From the NCBI RefSeq assembly GCF_020360975.1, contig NW_025408668.1, positions 682,001-746,000 of the forward strand: a stretch of 64,000 nt of DNA, in the 5' to 3' direction. The notes below the pieces were generated by a model. That model had not been told where the DNA came from, made no database searches, and saw nothing but the letters and a program-made list of their open reading frames with translations. This stretch comes from Hirsutella rhossiliensis (taxonomy: Eukaryota; Ascomycota; Sordariomycetes; Hypocreales; Ophiocordycipitaceae). Both the position numbers and the translations under genes were made by a program. Shown piece by piece: positions 1 to 10,850 of the stretch (position 1 is its first letter; each line of letters starts with the position of its first letter).

Positions 1-3000
1 CTTTTTATATTACCTTATACTTTTATATTAAAATTACTTTAACCTTTAAGTATCGCTACTTAATTATCTTAAGGTATAGCCTAACTATACCTCTAACCTA
101 GTATTAGATTATTATTAAGGCTAAGTAGCTATATTCCGACCTTTTTTACTAAGCGGTATAAGGGACTAGCGTATAGGTAAAGTTATAAGGAACTTAAAGG
201 ATATAAATAAACTACTACTATACTTATAGGAATATATAAAGTCTAGCGTGCTATCCCTCTTTCTAAGTATTAAAAACAACTAAGTTTCCTTTTTTATAGT
301 CTTAAAGGAACGTTTCTTGATAAAGTCCCCTTTTCTTTAGTCCTACTAAAAAGTTAATAACTTTAGTTATATACCTTTATTTATATATAAAGTAACTAAG
401 GTTAAAAGTAAGAGTAGTAAACTTAATTAAATACTCCTTATTATTTAATTATTTCTAGTACTTTATATATCTATCTTTTATATCTTTAATAGGTTCCTTT
501 TAATAGTTAGTATAAACTAATAGTAAGTAAGGTAAGGGGTATATTATATTCTCGATACCTCTTATTAAGATCTTAATTCTTATACTAAGGCTAAAGCTTA
601 TAGCCTATTATTTATTAATAGCTTTATAGCGAAAGCTATATATATTAATAGTATACTCTTCTTAGTAGGCCTTATTCCTAGTAAATCTATTTATCTTTTT
701 AACGCCCTTATATATTATCTAAGCGTCTTTAAGGGTAATATCCTATTATTTAATAAGGCCTATTAGTATTAAGTACTAATAATCTCTATAAATATATTAA
801 AAAGATTGTTTTTACTTATAAATATCTCGTTAGTCTTAGTTTATAAACCTTTCCTTATTATTAGTATAAAAGTACTCTTTACTACCTTTTACTTTAACTT
901 TACTATAGTAAGTAAGTAAAATAAAGCTCTTACTCTTAAATAGTAGTACGCTAAAGAAAATAGCGGTATTTTTAAGAGGGTCTATAGCTAGGCCTAGGAT
1001 ACTATTTAAGTTCGCTACTATATCTTAGGAAAGGGTAGAGTAAGTAAAAGAAAAAGAGAAGTTAAGATTAAATAGTTAAGGTAAGTAGTTCTAAGTTATA
1101 ACGCTAAGAGGCTAAGAGGGTTATATATATATATATAAGAGTTATATTAGTAGAGGGGATCGTTATAAGTAAGGAAGTATATAGAGTATATCTATATATA
1201 TATAGAAGGAAGAAAAAGAAAAGAAAAAGGAGGGTATAGTAAAAGGAATAAATAGTTATTAAAGCGCGCGTTTATTAATTACTTTAGCTAGCTTTTATAG
1301 CGGTAAGGTCTTAAGCGTATTTAAGGGTTACGCTTAAATAGCCTCTTTTACTAGTTATCGATTAAGGAGCTATTTAATCTCTACCTTTTTCTTCCCCTCT
1401 TTACTCTTTTTATTCCTCTTCTTCCTCTTTTTTTCTTTATCTTTTTTATTTCTTTAGACCGCTACCTCTTATCTTCTCCTTTTATAACTACCTCTTCTTT
1501 TTTATTATATCTTATAAGACCGTTAAACTTAAAACTAAAGAGCTACTAAATATTATTAACCTCTTTTTAACTATTCTTTTATAACCTTCTCTTATTACTA
1601 CTACTCTTCTTACTTAGAATTATTATACTAAGGTCTTTCCTCTTTATATAAAGTACTTTTAAGTAATAACTATCTACTTTATTTAATCTTACTTAGCTTA
1701 TTTTAACCGTTTTCTTTTTATAGATCTATAGTTACTTTAAGACTTAGGTCTATAATAGAAATAATATTAGTTACTAAGGGTTTTTAATTTATATAGAAAT
1801 TGCCTTTTAGTTATAGGTCCTATTAAAAGCTCTTAATATTATTAAGATTAAAGTACGCGGTCGCTCTTCTCTCTCTTACTTTCTTAAGAGTACGCTAGGT
1901 TAGTATAATTAAATCGTCTTTTATACCCTTTATTATAGACGTTAGCTAGTAACTTATATCCTTATAGAAATTACTTATTTATATAGATACTTCTTTTCCT
2001 AGCTTAGTTTAAAGTAGTAAGAATACTCTTAAGTAGTCTTAATTACTTTATATAGAACTTATAACCCTTGCCTTTATTAAGATTATTTTTAAACTTATTA
2101 AATAACTATAACTTCTACTTATAAGTATATTATATTTCCTTTTTATAAGTATATCTCTCTTTTAAGTACTACTAGCGGCTCTTATATTAACTATATTTAA
2201 GATTTAACTAAGGCGCTTATTTATAAATAGTAGTACTTCCTTAGATACTATAGGGCTACTTATAACCTTAATAGATTTACTAACTATATATATAGTTATA
2301 ATTTCTATACTAACCTCGAGACTAATAAATTTTATAATAAGTATATTAGTAATAAGACCGCCTTTTATCTTTTTTATTATATCCTTAATCCCTTTAGTCC
2401 TACTAAAGATTTAAAGGAAAGAGAGGAAATTAACCTTATACTTATTTCTTTTAGAAAGAGATTATATAAGTTTAACGAGCTCTCTCTTAAGTAATAATTA
2501 GATAGTCTTTAAGTTCGCTTTATAGTAGTCTATAGTAAGTTTACTAAGAGTAAGTAGCTTTATTTAATCGCTATCTTTAGTAGTAAAGGTTTTTCTCTTA
2601 AGGTTATATATATTTAATTTAGTAAGTTAAAAAGATATTAAAATTTATTTTATAGGCGCGTTTATTTTCGCTATAATAGGTCTCCCCTTCTATAATAAAA
2701 GATAAACGTTCCTATCTATAAAGTAAAAAGTCTTATTCTTAAAAGAGGTAGGTAGTAAGAATATTTATTTTCTTCCTTTATTATTTAATTATATCTTTAT
2801 TTATCTGCTTTAAGGTAGTAAAGGGTAGGTTATTATTAAGGAAGGGTAGGAAATATTATCTTTATTTACTTAGGGAGCTTTAAGTAGAAAATTTAAAAAG
2901 ATAAGGTAGTAAGTAGAGCGCTTATAAATATCTTAGCTACTATAGTCGTCCTTTAATTAAATAGTTAAACGGTGCCTTAGATACTAGTTAGGTTTTAGTA

Positions 3001-3599
3001 TACTTCTTATAATAGTTATAGATTTTTATCTTTACTACCTTTTCCTCTTTAGCTCCTTTTTACCTTCTTCTTTCCTTATTAAATTAGCGTTTTTAAGGCT
3101 CTTATATAAAGATCCTTTTTTACTTTACTAAGTTATAGTAGCTAAACCTCGATCGTATACCTTAGGCCTTTATTAAGTATCTATAGTCGCTCTTCTTCCT
3201 TTTCTTAGCTTTAATCTTTCTAAGGTTTATTAAGGAGTTATTATAACTATAGTACTATTTAATCTAAGGCTTCTCTACTTAATAAAAGTAGTAAATTATC
3301 TACTTTATTTATTATTTCTTCCTTCCTCTTCTTATTAAGAGTAATCTTATCCTAGAGTAACTAGTTATCCTTAATAGAGTACTATTAACCTTCCTTATCT
3401 TATTTAAACTTCTTTAAATACTTTCCTAGGATTATCTTATTAAGTATAATTTTATTTAAAGTCTTAATCCTATATACCCTAGACTACTTTAAGCGTAATA
3501 CTACTTAAAAGGGACCGTTCTACCTTATTTAATACTTAGCTTATATCCTTAGATTATTTAATCGTCTTATATTAAATAGTAAGGTAAGGTCTTTAAGTT
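1..3599. other. Unassigned RIP-mutated tract (probable retroelement debris)
   Basis: AT-rich DNA with almost no CA or TG dinucleotides, like the rest of the window. I could not match it to another copy here or recognise a domain. It lies downstream, on the minus strand, of the Gypsy family C integrase, so part of it may be that element's 3' end or 3' LTR, but no second LTR is visible to prove it. From about 1300 to 2700 the plus strand has one frame with relatively few stops, including the stop-free stretch listed separately. Nothing else in it can be supported. Confidence 0.5.
2234..2491 (+). pseudogene. Stop-free 86-codon stretch without ATG, unknown product
   Basis: This frame runs 86 codons between TAG TAG and TAA, unusually long for a region where TAA and TAG are so frequent. 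It has no ATG, as expected where TG is depleted. The predicted peptide is rich in Asn, Tyr and Phe in its first half and contains a charged segment, DLKEREEINLILISFRKRL, near its end. Flanking codons in the same frame look like further coding sequence broken by TAG/TAA. I recognise no family. It may be a surviving piece of a transposon protein, or chance in biased DNA. Confidence 0.3.
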
Positions 3600-6500
3600 A
3601 TAAGCTTTCTTTCCTTATTATATACTTATTAGCTTTATCTATCCTCTTTATTAATCGATTTTAATATCTTATTAATCTTTTCTTAGCTTCTTTTATATCT
3701 TTTTCTTTTTTTTTAAAACTTATACTCATACTTTAAATAATTCTTTTCTTATCTTTACTTTATCTTAGTTAATTAGGCGCTAAGTTAAGTATTTTACCTT
3801 AAGAGGTAGTATTAGTTTTTATTTATATAGTAGGTAGAAAGCTAATATTCTATAAGACTCTTTAACTACTATTTAGTCTATAAAGATTACTTAGTTAAGG
3901 TATTTAATCTACTTACCCCTTTTCTCTACTATTTTTATAAGTACTATTATTAACCTTTAATACCCTTATTTTACTATTATATTTACCTTTAGATTATATA
4001 CTAAAGTTTAGATAACTTTAACGCTTATATCCTTTAAGATATACTTAAAGTCTTTCTTTATTTCGGGCCCTTTATTAATTATAGCGTATAATATTATACT
4101 ATACTTATAAATAATAAAGAGTATAAATTTAGTTATAGCTTCTATAGTAATTTCTTTAACTAGGGTTACTTCTACTTATTTAGTAAGGTTATCTTATACT
4201 TTTATAAGGTATAAATACCTATAATTAAATAGTATATACTAGCTATTAAAGTAAATCTTACCTATAAAGTAGCTAAGCGCGGTTATAATTATAACTTCCT
4301 AGGGTCTCTTAATCGTAAAGTATTAGTATTCTTTATAAGAAGAGATTATACTATAAATATTATTTTAAAAGCTAGCTTATTAATACCTATTCTTTATAAA
4401 CGTATATATAACTTATTGTCCTTTATATCCTATTTATATATAGTACTTTATAATAATCCTTTTCTATTCTTTTAGGTTATCTATAACTAATATAGGTCCC
4501 CTTTCTTCTTTCTTAAGGAGTCGCTAAAGCTTTTAATCTTTAACGTAGAAATTTAAACTCTTTAAGTATAGCTTCTTATAGTCTTATTTAGAAAGGCCCT
4601 CCGGCCGTTTTAACGTTTAAAGGAAGTTTATAATTATCCTCGATTCCTTTAAGTAGTTCCTTTATAGCTTAGTCCCTTATACTACGTTTAAGTAAAAGTC
4701 TATAAATTCTTTAATATCGCTTTTTATTTCCCTATTTAATACGTTAAAAGGTCCTTTAAGCCTTTTTAAGAGTTTATTAGCTATACTATTTTTCTTACCT
4801 TTAATATATTATATAATAAAGTTAAAAAGGAAAATATAGCTTATTTAATAAGTTACTATAGCTTTAAGAACGTCTTTAAGGGTACCTTTTAGTTAATTAA
4901 CTAAGACCTATATGTTAGTTTCTAAGATAAAATATACGCTATATAAGTATATTCTTAGTCTTTTAAGCAAACTTAATATAGCCTTATACTCCCTTTTTAT
5001 TATATTATATTTAGTTTCTACTAGTAACTATATTTTACTTTTAAACCTTATAAAGCGCTTTTTTCTATTAACTATTTATATTAGGACTACCCCTTAGCTA
5101 AGTAAACTAGTATTATATATTAAAATAATATCTTATTTTCTTAGGCTAATATTTAAGGATATTAAAAAGACTAGATTAGTAATAGCTTCCTTAAGGGTAG
5201 CTATTACGTTTACTTATTTATCTCCTTACTCCTAGTAAACCTTTTTTTAATAGGTCTATAAAGGGTTTTACTAAGATAGCAAACTATTTAATCTAGATTT
5301 AATAGTATCCTATAATACTAAGGAAAGCTTTAATATATATTATATTAAGGCATCCTATCTATTCCTTAATTTTAATACTTTTAGCCTTTATAGGGCACCT
5401 TCTATATATTCTATAAGTATAACTAATAACTTTAGTTACTTACTAATAGAATTTCGATTTAGCCCTTATAATCGTATAACTAAAGAGTTCGATATTAACT
5501 AGGACTTTATTAAGGTTAATAAGGTATTTAATAATAAATCTCCTTACTCTTAGCGCTATATCTTTATTATTATATATTATATTAAGCCCTTTATTACCTA
5601 TATTATTAAGGAAATTCCTATAAATATTTAGTATAAGGTCTTATAAGATTCTTTATATTATCCTTATAAATTAGCTAACTAAGTTTATAGCCCTTTAAGG
5701 GAGTATATATATATATAAGAGGCTAATAAGTATCGCGAATATTATTAAGTTATAGCTTTTAATATTAAGAGGGATCTAATTATAGCCTAAAAAAAGTCTA
5801 GGAGGGAAAGGATCTTATATATCGAGAAGTAGTTACTAAACTTATTTATATTTAGTAGTAGGTTTATATCTCTTATTATAACGGTATTTATATATATAGT
5901 AGAATTAATTAAGTATAGTCCTTTATCTTTCTTTACTACTAAGAAAAAAGGGTTCTTATAAGGCTTATACCTTTCTTTAAGGACTCTTATTTCTAGTTTA
6001 ATTTTAAGGATACTAATAACTTTTTACTTTATTACTTTTAAGATTAGAATTAAGGCTACTTACTACGCTTTATATTCTATTATCCTAATAACCTATAAGG
6101 GGGCTATAGCTAGGTCGACTTTACCTCTTTTTATAAAGTCCTAGGATAACGCTACTTCCTTATTAAATAAAATACTATTAAAGATCCGGATTTCTACCTT
6201 TATAAGAAAGCCCTTAAATTATTCGTAAATTACTTTAAGTCTCTCTTATAATAGCTGATTTCCTTTTTATATACTTAAGAATTTTCCTATTAAGTATTCT
6301 AGGTAGGGTCTAAGCTATATCCTATCTTTAATCGTATTTTATTTAGTCTTCTTTTAGTTAAGGTCCCCTTTTAGTATCGAGCTATTTAATAAAGTATTAT
6401 TAATAGAGTTAATCTTATTTACTTTTCTTTTAAAGAAAGTATTAACTCTTAGATTATATAATTTAATAGGTCGTTTCCTCCCTATCTTATCCTTAACCTT

Positions 6501-7338
6501 TTAAATCTTTTTAAACTTCTTTCTAGCTCTAATAATATTTTTCTTAAATTCTCTTATAGCCTTTATAACTATAACTTTAATAATCTCTTTTACTATTTTA
6601 GATCTAATAGCTAGAATCGCCTTATCTCTTTCGTCTATAATTAATTATAATTATACTAATACTATTAAAGGCTTATTTATAATAGTATAGGCTAGGTTAA
6701 GGACTTAATTAGCGCCCCCTTTATAACTAAGGATCTTACCTCTTAGTAAGAGAATCTTAGCTATTAAGGTATCTATAAGGGGTTTTCTCTATAATTATTA
6801 AGTAGCTCCTAAGTTATCTTCTTTAACTTTTATTACTTAAGCCTAAAAAACTTTTCTTAGGAGCTAGGTAGCTATTTCCTATATAGTCTCCTTAAGTTTT
6901 AGTCTTTTATATATATTTTTATTAACTATTAAGGTTATAGTTTAAAAGGGTTTTACTATATCGACCTTATTTAACAGCTCTTATTTAATAGCTTCTACCG
7001 CTAGTATAACTACCTAGATAGTACCGATCTAATATTTAACCTATATATCGCTATTCCTTAAGAAATAATTAAATAATATATACACGGCTCTAATAAATAG
7101 TATACCTAGGATAAAAGGGACTAAGACTTTATTTAATATAATATAAAGATAGATTAGTATCTAAGCTATACTTAAATAAAGATTAGTCTTTACCTCCCTA
7201 ACTATATTTATAGGGGACCTAGTATATACTATTATTAATACTCTTATTAATAGGATTTTAAGCCTATATATATTTATATATCTTTTAGTAATAAGGTTTC
7301 CTTTAGACTTAGTATCGATTAAGGCGCTTAGAACTTTA
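3600..7338 (-). pseudogene. Gypsy (Ty3) family C pol relic: PR-RT-RNaseH-INT
   Basis: Reading the minus strand and ignoring RIP stops gives the usual Gypsy order. Near 7330-6990 is an aspartic protease (an ALID segment, now followed by TKSKGN, then LGILFIRA). RT lies at about 6060-5350, with PYKNPFFLVVKKDKG near 5980-5900. RNase H lies around 5300-4700, and integrase at about 4300-3650, with NKGPE near 4080 where DRGPE is expected. The RT catalytic Asp pair reads FLNN at 5602-5613 because both GAT codons became AAT. The frame is broken many times, so it cannot make protein. The gag end is missing: the relic stops at 7338, where the truncated Copia copy A begins. No LTR was found for it. The family resembles the large-protein Gypsy elements of ascomycetes; that is recognition by eye, not a search. 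Confidence 0.75.
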
Positions 7339-7742
7339 TATAAGGCTAGGTAGTCTTTCTAGGCCTAGAAAAACTAGTCTTTAAAGGGGTGTTTTTCTAG
7401 CTACTTTTAGTTTACTAGTAGGTCCGGGAGGTCTATTTTATATATCTTCCTTACTAATAGTAGCTTAAAAAGCCGGCCTACTATAAATGCTCTATAGGAA
7501 CCGTCTTTTATAGGCGTTAGATAGAAGTCTAAAAAACGATCGAAATAAAGGAGAGGTTAGTTTTCTTTAGTAACCGTATCGGGCCCTATACCTTCCTTTG
7601 CTTCTTAAAGTAGGGATAAAATAGCAGCTAGGTAATCCTTTAAGAGAGGTGCCTTTCCTACCCCCTTAAGGGTCGAGATAGGAAGACTAATAAAGAAAGC
7701 TACTTTTAGATCTTCTTCTTATTCTATAAGAAGAGGCGTAGG
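7339..7742 (-). pseudogene. Copia copy A RT fragment
   Basis: This block is homologous to 53050-53453 in Copia copy B, which is the upstream part of the RT region on the minus strand. It lacks the YIDD catalytic segment that copy B has at 52536-52550, so the truncation point at 7338 lies upstream of the active site. Its right end is the 5 bp GTAGG target (7738-7742), which is repeated after Gypsy A1 at 15593-15597. Several codons are lost to RIP. It is non-functional. Confidence 0.75.
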
Positions 7743-8192
7743 TATTACGACCACGGCTACTAAGCCGCTAACGGTCGACCGCGTTAAGTACGTAATACGG
7801 TCTAACGGATAAATAGTCGGCACGACTATTTAATAGATATAGGATCGAGGGGATCGTAGAGATCTAAGTAATCTAGGATTAATAAGATTACTACGCTCTA
7901 TACGATCTAACGTTAGGGATTATAGCTCGGCCTATAATCTAAGGATAGTCTCTATAGGTATATATACTTACTTACTTTTACTCCTTTAAATAGATAGCTC
8001 TCTAGCTTTTAATATAAATCTTTATTACGATTCTATCTTTAATTCTAATTACTTAGTTATAGTCTATAGTCTATAACCTCTAACTTATTACTAACGTAAT
8101 ATATATATTATTGCTTAGACTACGCCTTATTATATCTACTAATATAAACCCATCGATAGGTTTATCCCTTAGAAATAATACCGGTCGTTATA
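7743..8192 (+). repeat. 5' LTR of Gypsy A1
   Basis: 450 bp, matching 15143-15592 base for base apart from RIP-type transitions, and matching the LTRs of A2 (inverted) and A3. It starts tattacgacc and ends ggtcgttata. It keeps more CpG than its partner 3' LTR, for example in the first 40 bases. A 9 bp perfect hairpin stem with a 3-base loop sits at 7811-7831. Confidence 0.95.
7811..7831. other. Conserved hairpin in the Gypsy A LTR
   Basis: Stem aaatagtcg (7811-7819), loop gca, stem cgactattt (7823-7831). The same palindrome stays perfect where RIP changed it, as aaatagtta/taactattt in the A1 3' LTR (15211-15231) and in the A3 5' LTR, because both arms changed together. Its role, perhaps in RNA processing, transcription or packaging, is not known. 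Confidence 0.6.
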
Positions 8193-8349
8193 CGTTAAAA
8201 GCTCTTATTTAATATAATACCGCGTTACTTTAAGTAATATCGTAACTATTAATATACCTATATAGTAAACTAGATTAACTAACTCTAGAGCTACTATATC
8301 GCTTTAAGATATAATACGCGAGATTATTACCCTTCGATATAAAGTATAG

Positions 8350-9160
8350 TTACTTAAGAATAAAGAAAGTAATAAATAAGTTAAGGACCTTAGAGAAGTA
8401 GTTAAACTAAAATAGCTAGGACTATTTAACGGTACTTATAGCACGCTTTAAGACTTTCTTACCTAACTTAAGGCCTATTACTAGTTTTACCCTACTAAAC
8501 TTTTAAACCTAGTTAAAAAGGTACTTTATATAAGAAATTATTTATTTAGAATGGTACTTACTTAGTTTAGACCTATTATAAGGGACTTTCTTAATAACTA
8601 ACTAGCGCGACGAGATAATAAGATAAACGAAGTCTTTACTAGTTTCTAAGGATTTAAAGAAGCTATTATAAAGGTATTCGGAATAACTAATAAGGAATAA
8701 GAAGCCGAATAAAAACTTTAAGAACTTTAATAAAGGATCTTAGTATTAGATTATACTACGAAGTTCTATTAAGTTACCTTAAAGCTTAATTAAGACGACG
8801 AACCTCTTATATTACGATTCTACGATAGGCTTAAAGAAGAAGTTAAGGACGAGCTCTATAAGGAAAATCGACCTAATAACCTCTTAGGCTATATTACTAT
8901 AGTAGTATAAATCGATAATAAATAGTATACGCGACGCTAAGAAAAGAAATAAGGAAGAGGAAACTAAAACCCTTCTTATAGGAATAACTTTAACTAACGC
9001 GCTAACTATAAAAAGAAGCGCGAAACTCCTATTACTTACGCTTATATAACTAACCTAGGTAAGATAGATCTAGATATAATATAAAAAAGTAAAGGAAAGT
9101 ATTTTAACTATAGGAAACTTAGATATTACTCTAAGGAATATAAATAACCCTATAAGGAAA
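8350..9160 (+). pseudogene. Gypsy A1 gag (capsid and CCHC nucleocapsid)
   Basis: De-RIPped by eye, this frame gives a retrotransposon gag of the type with a leading G-T-...-L-DFL segment (near 8430), a DFLNN segment near 8590 and a coiled, charged C-terminal part around 8800-8960. The nucleocapsid knuckle is at 9097-9141 with CX2CX4HX4C spacing. All four zinc ligands (codons at 9100, 9109, 9124 and 9139) now read TAT, so the knuckle encodes Tyr at every metal position. Gag forms the virus-like particle and binds the element RNA. TAG/TAA stops break the frame. The homologous block in A3 is cut short by a deletion. Confidence 0.8.
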
Positions 9161-10850
9161 TAAAAACCTACTAGGTACTAGCCCTAGAAAGTAAGAAATA
9201 CTTAAACGCTACTAATAGATAGGAACTAAAGTATAAACTCCTTAGTTAGACTATATATTATAACGACGAATATATAGTATACTTAAGCGATAAGAATAGT
9301 ACTAAATAGTTCTTAAAGCTATTAAAGAAGACCCTTATAATAATATAATAAAGGGATCTTAAAATATAGAAATAAGTTAAATTCATAGAAATAGAATACC
9401 CCTATCTTAAAGGAGTCTCTTAAGACTAGATTAGGAAGAACGGTAAACGATTCTAGGAGGATATATAAAATAAAAATCGATAATAATAATAGGTAGTTTA
9501 TAAGTAATATAATAAAGAAGATATAGATATAGCCCTTATACTTATAAAACTTAGATAATAACTTAAAGAGGAATAATAAAGTATCGACGATATAAGCTTT
9601 AAAGAATAAGAAATACCTAGAGAAATAAAAGATAAGAATAAACTTATACTACTACCCTCGCTACTAAGGGAAAATACTATAATTAAAGAATACGCTTTAT
9701 ACTTCGAAGAATTTAAAGAAATACTTAAAATTAAAACCTAATAAATACCTTAAATTCTTACGGAAAACTAATAAGCTATATTAATTCGATATTAACCGGT
9801 ACTACGCGGAGGAGACTATACTATAGCTATCGCTATAGTTAATACCTTTATAGCTCTATAATAAGAATAGTAACTATAAGGAGAATTTAAAGATAATTAA
9901 TAAATACTACTTACTTATAAGTACTATAAGTATATTTTATAGATATTATACGTCTACCTAGATTATATAATATACTTTTAGATAAAGGCACGATATAACG
10001 CTTTCTTAGTTAGGTTTAAAGGATAAGTACTTTCGAAACCCTACCTAAGTATAAAACTAAACTACTAGAAAATCGATTAACGCTACTTAAACGACTAAGT
10101 TATATTATTAGAACCTATTTATAGCACGCTACTTAAATACCGCGATAATTATAGATTATTAATAAGATATCTTTTAGAAATATATAAAATCTATAAATAC
10201 GCTAAAATAAAGGAATAGTATAGCGCTACTTACTTTAAGGTATCTAAACCCTTAATCTTTTAAAGATTTATATAATAAGTTAAATATAATAAAGAAGATT
10301 ATAATAAATATATATACCTAAACTATAGAGTTTATAAATATAAAAAAGTATAAGTATAGTATAAACGATATAACGGTATACTAAAAGATTATTAGTAATA
10401 TATATAAAGGCTATAAGCCGTATTTAACTAAGGAAGAATCGATATAGAAATACTACGTAAAAAATAAAAAGACGCTAAACGAAAACTTAACCTTTAGTAT
10501 AAAAATAAATAGAATTATAAAGTATAGTACGTAATTAACTATAAAGTAGTATAATATAAACGATATAGCGTTAAGAAATAAGAAATCTTTAATTAGCTAT
10601 AAGAAATTAGTCTCTTAAGCCCTAATATAATACTATATAACGAAAATATAAAGAAATAGTATTATAAAAAAATTAAAGAAGAATACCTAAATAAAATAAA
10701 TAAGGACTAAGTAAAAAATAAGGTACGCTATCTATAAAAGGGCTATAGACTAGCACGATACGATAAAATCTAAGGACCCTATATATAGTAACGGTAAGCT
10801 ATAGTAACTAAATAGTATTAGATATTTAAATCGCGGGATATTACGTATAT
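9161..10850 (+). pseudogene. Extra coding segment between gag and protease in Gypsy A1
   Basis: About 1.7 kb separates the CCHC knuckle from the protease, much more than in a compact Gypsy element. From about 9900 to 10750 the frame reads as a continuous, strongly charged, Lys/Tyr/Gln-rich protein interrupted only by RIP-type stops, with coiled-coil-like stretches near 10400-10550. I recognise no domain. The segment is kept in A2 (about 22850-24520, minus) but is removed in A3 by a single deletion equivalent to about 8819-10731 of A1. It may be a gag extension, an accessory domain, or an old insertion fixed in the family. Confidence 0.45.

Noticed and set aside
4912..5097. 61-codon ATG-started ORF on the plus strand
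   Set aside because: It lies antisense to the RNase H part of the Gypsy C relic, is almost pure Leu/Ile/Tyr/Ser/Lys from AT-rich codons, and has no ribosome or domain support. It is the chance survivor in DNA where ATG is rare.
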